Of a DNA stretch of 64,000 nucleotides, positions 61,198 through 64,000 are shown piece after piece. Origin of the DNA: Selenobaculum gibii (lineage in GTDB: Bacteria > Bacillota > Negativicutes > ICN-92133); NCBI RefSeq assembly GCF_030273445.1, contig NZ_CP120678.1, positions 528,501-592,500 of the forward strand, written 5' to 3'. The notes under the pieces were generated by a model. The model did no database searches and had not been told where the DNA came from. It saw only the letters and a program-made list of their open reading frames with translations. Position 1 is the first letter of the stretch. Every line of letters starts with the position of its first letter. The translations under genes were made by a program, and so were the position numbers.

Positions 61198-62571
61198 ATG
61201 AAAGAACCGTCAATGAACAGAGGGTTGAAAAACAGGCATTTGCAACTTATTTCACTAGGTGGAATTATTGGAAGCGGATATTTTTTAGGAACTGGTTATG
61301 TTTTAGAGCAAGCTGGTCCGGCAGCTGTTTTAGCGTATTTATTAGGTGGGATTATTGTTTTATGTGTTATGCTGTGTTTGGCTGAGCTGTCAGTTGCAAA
61401 ACCTGTATCAGGCTCATTTGTATTGTATGCGAGAGAACATATATCTCCGACCTGGGCATGTGGAGTAGGTTGGGCGTATTGGTTAAATTGGATTGCGTAT
61501 GTTCCTTCGGAGATGATAGCGGCTGGAATTATAATGAATAAGTTTGTTCCAGAAGTCAGCCAAGTTTGGTGGGCTGTTCTCTTTGGCTTGATAGTGACGG
61601 TCATAAACCTTTTTCACGTCGAAAAGTTTGGCGAAAGTGAATTTTGGCTTGCTATTGTGAAAATAGCAGCATTAGTCATGTTTGTAGGTGTAAGTAGTTT
61701 AATTTGCTTCGGTGTTATCGGTGACCAAGGATTTATTGGTACAGATATCTTATTAGGAAACGGTGGTTTTGCACCGAGTGGATATTGGGCAGTATTTTTA
61801 ACGATGGTTATTATATTGGTTAACTTTCAAGGGTCTGAAATTATCGGATTAGCTGCTGGAGAATGTAAAAATCCAGAAAAGAGCATTCCAATTGCAGTTC
61901 GCAATGTTACATGGAGAATTATTGCGCTCTATATTATACCAATTTCGTTATTGATTAGTATCTTTCCATGGAATCAAGCTTCCTTAGAAGAAAGTGTGTT
62001 TGCAGCAGCTTTAGGATCTTATGGTTTTGGCTGGGCTGGCAATTTATTTGCTTTTGTTGTATTAACTGCGGCAATTTCCTGCTCTAATTCTGGTTTATAT
62101 GGCAGTGGAAGAGCTTTACATGCATTAGCAAAAGAAAATATGGCGCCCAAATGGTTAGGGTCATTAAATAAAAATGGTATGCCGCAAAACTCTATTCTCG
62201 CATCTGTTATTGGTTGTTGGTTAATTATCTTACTTTATACAATTGATGCAAGTGAAACAGCATATACGTATTTATTGGCTGTTTCTGGATTTACGGGAGC
62301 GATGGCATGGATATCGATTTGCTGGAGTCAATACAATTTTCGTAAAAAGATAATAGCAGAAGGATTAGAACATACTTTAAAATATAAAACTCCATTTTTC
62401 CCATATGTAACTTTGTTTGGCATTTGGATGCAAGTCATTTGCTTAGTGGTAATTGCATTTACAGAAGATTTACGTTCCACTTTATATGTAGGTATACCGA
62501 TGCTGGTAGTTCCAATGATTTGGTATAAGTTGAAAAAGTGGCGATATCATTTTATTGTGACACAAAAATAG
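61198..62571 (+). CDS. Amino acid permease (APC/AAT family)
   Basis: 457 residues, 12 helices. AAT signature MNRGLKNRHLQLISLGGIIGSGYFLGTGYVL at the N-terminus with the unwound TM1 GGIIGSG; NFQGSEIIGLAAGECKNPEKSIP and NSGLYGSGRALHALA are typical of the amino-acid/H+ symporters. The substrate cannot be fixed from sequence. A weak AAGG lies very close to the ATG; the in-frame ATG at 61213 is an alternative start. Confidence 0.9.
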   Translation: MKEPSMNRGLKNRHLQLISLGGIIGSGYFLGTGYVLEQAGPAAVLAYLLGGIIVLCVMLCLAELSVAKPVSGSFVLYAREHISPTWACGVGWAYWLNWIAYVPSEMIAAGIIMNKFVPEVSQVWWAVLFGLIVTVINLFHVEKFGESEFWLAIVKIAALVMFVGVSSLICFGVIGDQGFIGTDILLGNGGFAPSGYWAVFLTMVIILVNFQGSEIIGLAAGECKNPEKSIPIAVRNVTWRIIALYIIPISLLISIFPWNQASLEESVFAAALGSYGFGWAGNLFAFVVLTAAISCSNSGLYGSGRALHALAKENMAPKWLGSLNKNGMPQNSILASVIGCWLIILLYTIDASETAYTYLLAVSGFTGAMAWISICWSQYNFRKKIIAEGLEHTLKYKTPFFPYVTLFGIWMQVICLVVIAFTEDLRSTLYVGIPMLVVPMIWYKLKKWRYHFIVTQK

Positions 62572-62574
62572 TTC

Positions 62575-62611
62575 GGAAAAGAGTGAGAAGAATACTTTTC
62601 ACTCTTTTTAT
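62575..62611 (+). terminator. Terminator after the amino acid permease gene
   Basis: AAAAGAGTGA pairs with TCACTCTTTT, loop of 12, followed by TATTTTTA. Confidence 0.82.
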
Positions 62612-62632
62612 TTTTACGTGTGAGGGGATTTA

Positions 62633-63577
62633 GTGAAACCAATTATCTTAGGTATAATAAGTGCTTTTTTATTTTCATTTACTTATGTATTAAATCGTTC
62701 TATGGCATTGGAGGGCGGGAGCTGGATATGGGCAGCATCCTTACGATATATTTTTTTGATTCCAATGTTACTTCCCATTGTCTATTGGCGAAAGAACTTA
62801 GCCGCTGTATTTTGTGAAATTAAGCGAAATCCATTAGGCTGGTTTTGGTGGAGTTTTATAGGGTTTGTTGTTTTTTATATTCCACTGACAATCGCTGCAA
62901 AGCATGCACCAGCATGGCTTGTTGCAGTGAATTGGGAGATTACTTTGGTTGCAGGAATTTGTATGACACCTTTTTTCTATCGAACTGTTAAGACGAAAAC
63001 AGGCGAAAAAAAAGTAAGGCAGAAGTTTCCGTGGCGCAGTTTATTTTTATCGAGTTTTATTATTTTAGGCGTGTGTGTTATTCAATTTGAAAATGTTGAA
63101 GCTATTGGATTAGAGGATTTGACGATTAGCTTTATTCTAATTACAATTGGAGCAATTGCATATCCATTAGGAAACAGAAAAATGATGGAGGTATGCGGAG
63201 GAAGGTTAGACGCATTTCAACGCGTTCTGGGAATGACGATTGTGACCTTGCCTTGGTGGATAGTTTTGGCGGGGTATGGGTTTGTTAGTGTTGGGTTACC
63301 TAGCATTAGTCAGACGATTCAAGTTTTAATTGTAGCTTTTGTTGTATCACTACTTGCGACAGTACTCTTTTTCTGGGCAACTGACTTAGTAAAAGACGAT
63401 ATGACAAAATTAGCTGGGGTCGAAGCTACGCAGTCTGTAGAAATTATATTTGCAACGATAACAGAAGTCCTATTTTTAAATGGAATTTTCCCATCGCCGG
63501 TTAGTTGGATCGGAATTAGTATGATTTGCATTGGTATGATTATCTATAGTAAATTAATTAATCAAGTTTCAGAATAA
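62633..63577 (+). CDS. DMT-superfamily efflux transporter (EmrE-like multidrug family)
   Basis: 314 residues, ten helices in two EamA-like halves: MKPIILGIISAFLFSFTYVLNRSM and SFILITIGAIAYPLGNRKMMEV. The start is GTG at 62633 after GAGGGG. Family members export drugs or metabolites; substrate unknown. It is followed by the tRNA cluster promoter within 10 bases of the stop. Confidence 0.87.
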   Translation: MKPIILGIISAFLFSFTYVLNRSMALEGGSWIWAASLRYIFLIPMLLPIVYWRKNLAAVFCEIKRNPLGWFWWSFIGFVVFYIPLTIAAKHAPAWLVAVNWEITLVAGICMTPFFYRTVKTKTGEKKVRQKFPWRSLFLSSFIILGVCVIQFENVEAIGLEDLTISFILITIGAIAYPLGNRKMMEVCGGRLDAFQRVLGMTIVTLPWWIVLAGYGFVSVGLPSISQTIQVLIVAFVVSLLATVLFFWATDLVKDDMTKLAGVEATQSVEIIFATITEVLFLNGIFPSPVSWIGISMICIGMIIYSKLINQVSE

Positions 63578-63583
63578 AATATA

Positions 63584-63612
63584 TTGACATATTGAAAAAA
63601 ATAAGATAAAAT
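63584..63612 (+). promoter_or_regulatory. Promoter of the tRNA cluster
   Basis: Perfect TTGACA (63584-63589) and TAAAAT (63607-63612) with a 17-base spacer, 32 bases ahead of tRNA-Gly. Confidence 0.85.
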
Positions 63613-63644
63613 TTATCAATGTCGCTAGGATTTCTAGTGCAATT

Positions 63645-63719
63645 GCGGAAATAGCTCAGTGGTAGAGCATCGCCTTGCCAAGGCGAGGGTCGCGAGTTCG
63701 AATCTCGTTTTCCGCTCCA
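63645..63719 (+). tRNA. tRNA-Gly (anticodon GCC)
   Basis: 75 bases including the encoded CCA. Acceptor GCGGAAA/TTTCCGC, D-arm AGCTCAGTGGTAGAGC, anticodon loop TTGCCAA (GCC), T-arm GCGAGTTCGAATCTCGT. Codes for glycine (GGC/GGT). First of four tRNA genes. Confidence 0.97.
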
Positions 63720-63722
63720 CTT

Positions 63723-63797
63723 GGGCCTATAGCTCAGCGGTAGAGCAATCGGCTCATAACCGATTGGTCCCTGGTTCGATCCCAGGTGGGCCCACCA
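63723..63797 (+). tRNA. tRNA with CAT anticodon, probably Ile2 (k2C) rather than elongator Met
   Basis: 75 bases with encoded CCA. Acceptor GGGCCTA/TGGGCCC (one T-G pair), anticodon loop CTCATAA with anticodon CAT. The GGGCCTATAGCTCAG beginning and CTCATAA loop resemble bacterial tRNA-Ile2 whose C34 is changed to lysidine; elongator Met loops usually read TTCATAC or similar. Initiator Met is excluded by the paired 1-72. Confidence 0.85.
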
Positions 63798-63807
63798 TTT
63801 TTGTTAT

Positions 63808-63885
63808 GACTCTGTAGCTCAGTTGGATTAGAGTATTTGACTACGAATCAAAGGGTCGCAGGTTCGAGTCCTGCCAGGGTCACCA
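63808..63885 (+). tRNA. tRNA-Arg (anticodon ACG)
   Basis: 78 bases with encoded CCA. Acceptor GACTCTG/CAGGGTC, anticodon loop CTACGAA (ACG, read as ICG after deamination), T-arm GCAGGTTCGAGTCCTGC. Serves CGT, CGC and CGA codons. Confidence 0.96.
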
Positions 63886-63898
63886 TAACTTTATATGC

Positions 63899-63983
63899 GG
63901 ATGGGTTCCCGAGTGGCTAAAGGGAGCAGACTGTAAATCTGCCGGCTCTGCCTTCGTTGGTTCGAATCCAACCCCATCCACCA
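63899..63983 (+). tRNA. tRNA-Tyr (anticodon GTA)
   Basis: 85 bases with encoded CCA; a class II tRNA with a long variable arm. Acceptor GGATGGG/CCCATCC, anticodon loop CTGTAAA (GTA), T-arm GTTGGTTCGAATCCAAC. Last of the cluster before the window edge. Confidence 0.97.
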
Positions 63984-64000
63984 TTTTATTTTGTACGACA

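Noticed and set aside
1..64000. CRISPR array or prophage
   Set aside because: No regularly spaced direct repeats, Cas genes, integrase or phage structural genes were seen in the window.

Overview
The window comes from a low-GC, anaerobic member of the Firmicutes (Bacillota). Gene content fits the Negativicutes or a close relative: [FeFe] hydrogenases paired with NrfD-type membrane subunits, a hybrid cluster protein, a glycyl-radical-enzyme activase, a two-gene SufC-SufB system, LysA, sigma-54 and ECF/thiamine salvage genes. This is inference from gene content; there is no rRNA here. Coding density is high, SD sequences are strong (GGAGG-type), several starts are TTG or GTG, and most transcription units end in clear intrinsic terminators.

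Layout. 0-5 kb: AzlCD export pair, two tandem paralogous Thr/Cys-rich small proteins, and an AAA+/VWA pair of the magnesium-chelatase type (all but AzlCD on the minus strand). 5-14 kb: topoisomerase III (Bacillus type), a secreted protein, a YitT permease, an orphan radical-SAM activase, a chemoreceptor and adenine deaminase. 14-20 kb: PRC-barrel/MgtE-N protein plus an Nramp-related transporter behind a terminator-bearing leader, thiM-thiW, a metallo-hydrolase, a lipoprotein cyclophilin, a GIY-YIG protein, a 3D-domain protein and a 51-aa Cys-rich membrane peptide. 20-28 kb: FetAB, fluoride exporter under a fluoride riboswitch, a ferritin-like protein, lysA under a lysine riboswitch, a SYLF lipid-binding protein and SufCB. 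28-37 kb: FAD/Rieske oxidoreductase, hybrid cluster protein, YkvA, a second (E. coli-type) topoisomerase III with a duplicated zinc finger, a DEAD-box helicase and a CorC/HlyC protein.

37.8-46.9 kb is the most distinctive block: two complete copies of a Tat-lipoprotein [FeFe] hydrogenase / four-cluster ferredoxin / NrfD cassette with an additional orphan NrfD gene between them, that is three NrfD, two hydrogenase and two Fe-S genes in tandem. The architecture suggests an extracytoplasmic hydrogenase wired to the quinone pool through NrfD. 47-50 kb: a PTS-EIIC/EAL fusion (c-di-GMP phosphodiesterase) and a small HUH transposase bounded by perfect 21-bp inverted repeats. 50-64 kb: ABC-F ATPase, hexokinase of the eukaryotic-like family behind a possibly structured leader, RpoN, a candidate small RNA, type II NADH dehydrogenase, an SGNH hydrolase, two transporters and a four-gene tRNA cluster (Gly, Ile2/Met, Arg, Tyr) at the right edge.

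Regulatory RNA is a theme: two known riboswitches (fluoride, lysine) are recognised with their terminators, and at least two further leaders (upstream of the PRC/Nramp pair and of the second hydrogenase) have terminator hairpins so close to the gene that no promoter fits in between, implying conditional read-through. A small family of dispersed palindromes (three copies) lies in intergenic spaces.
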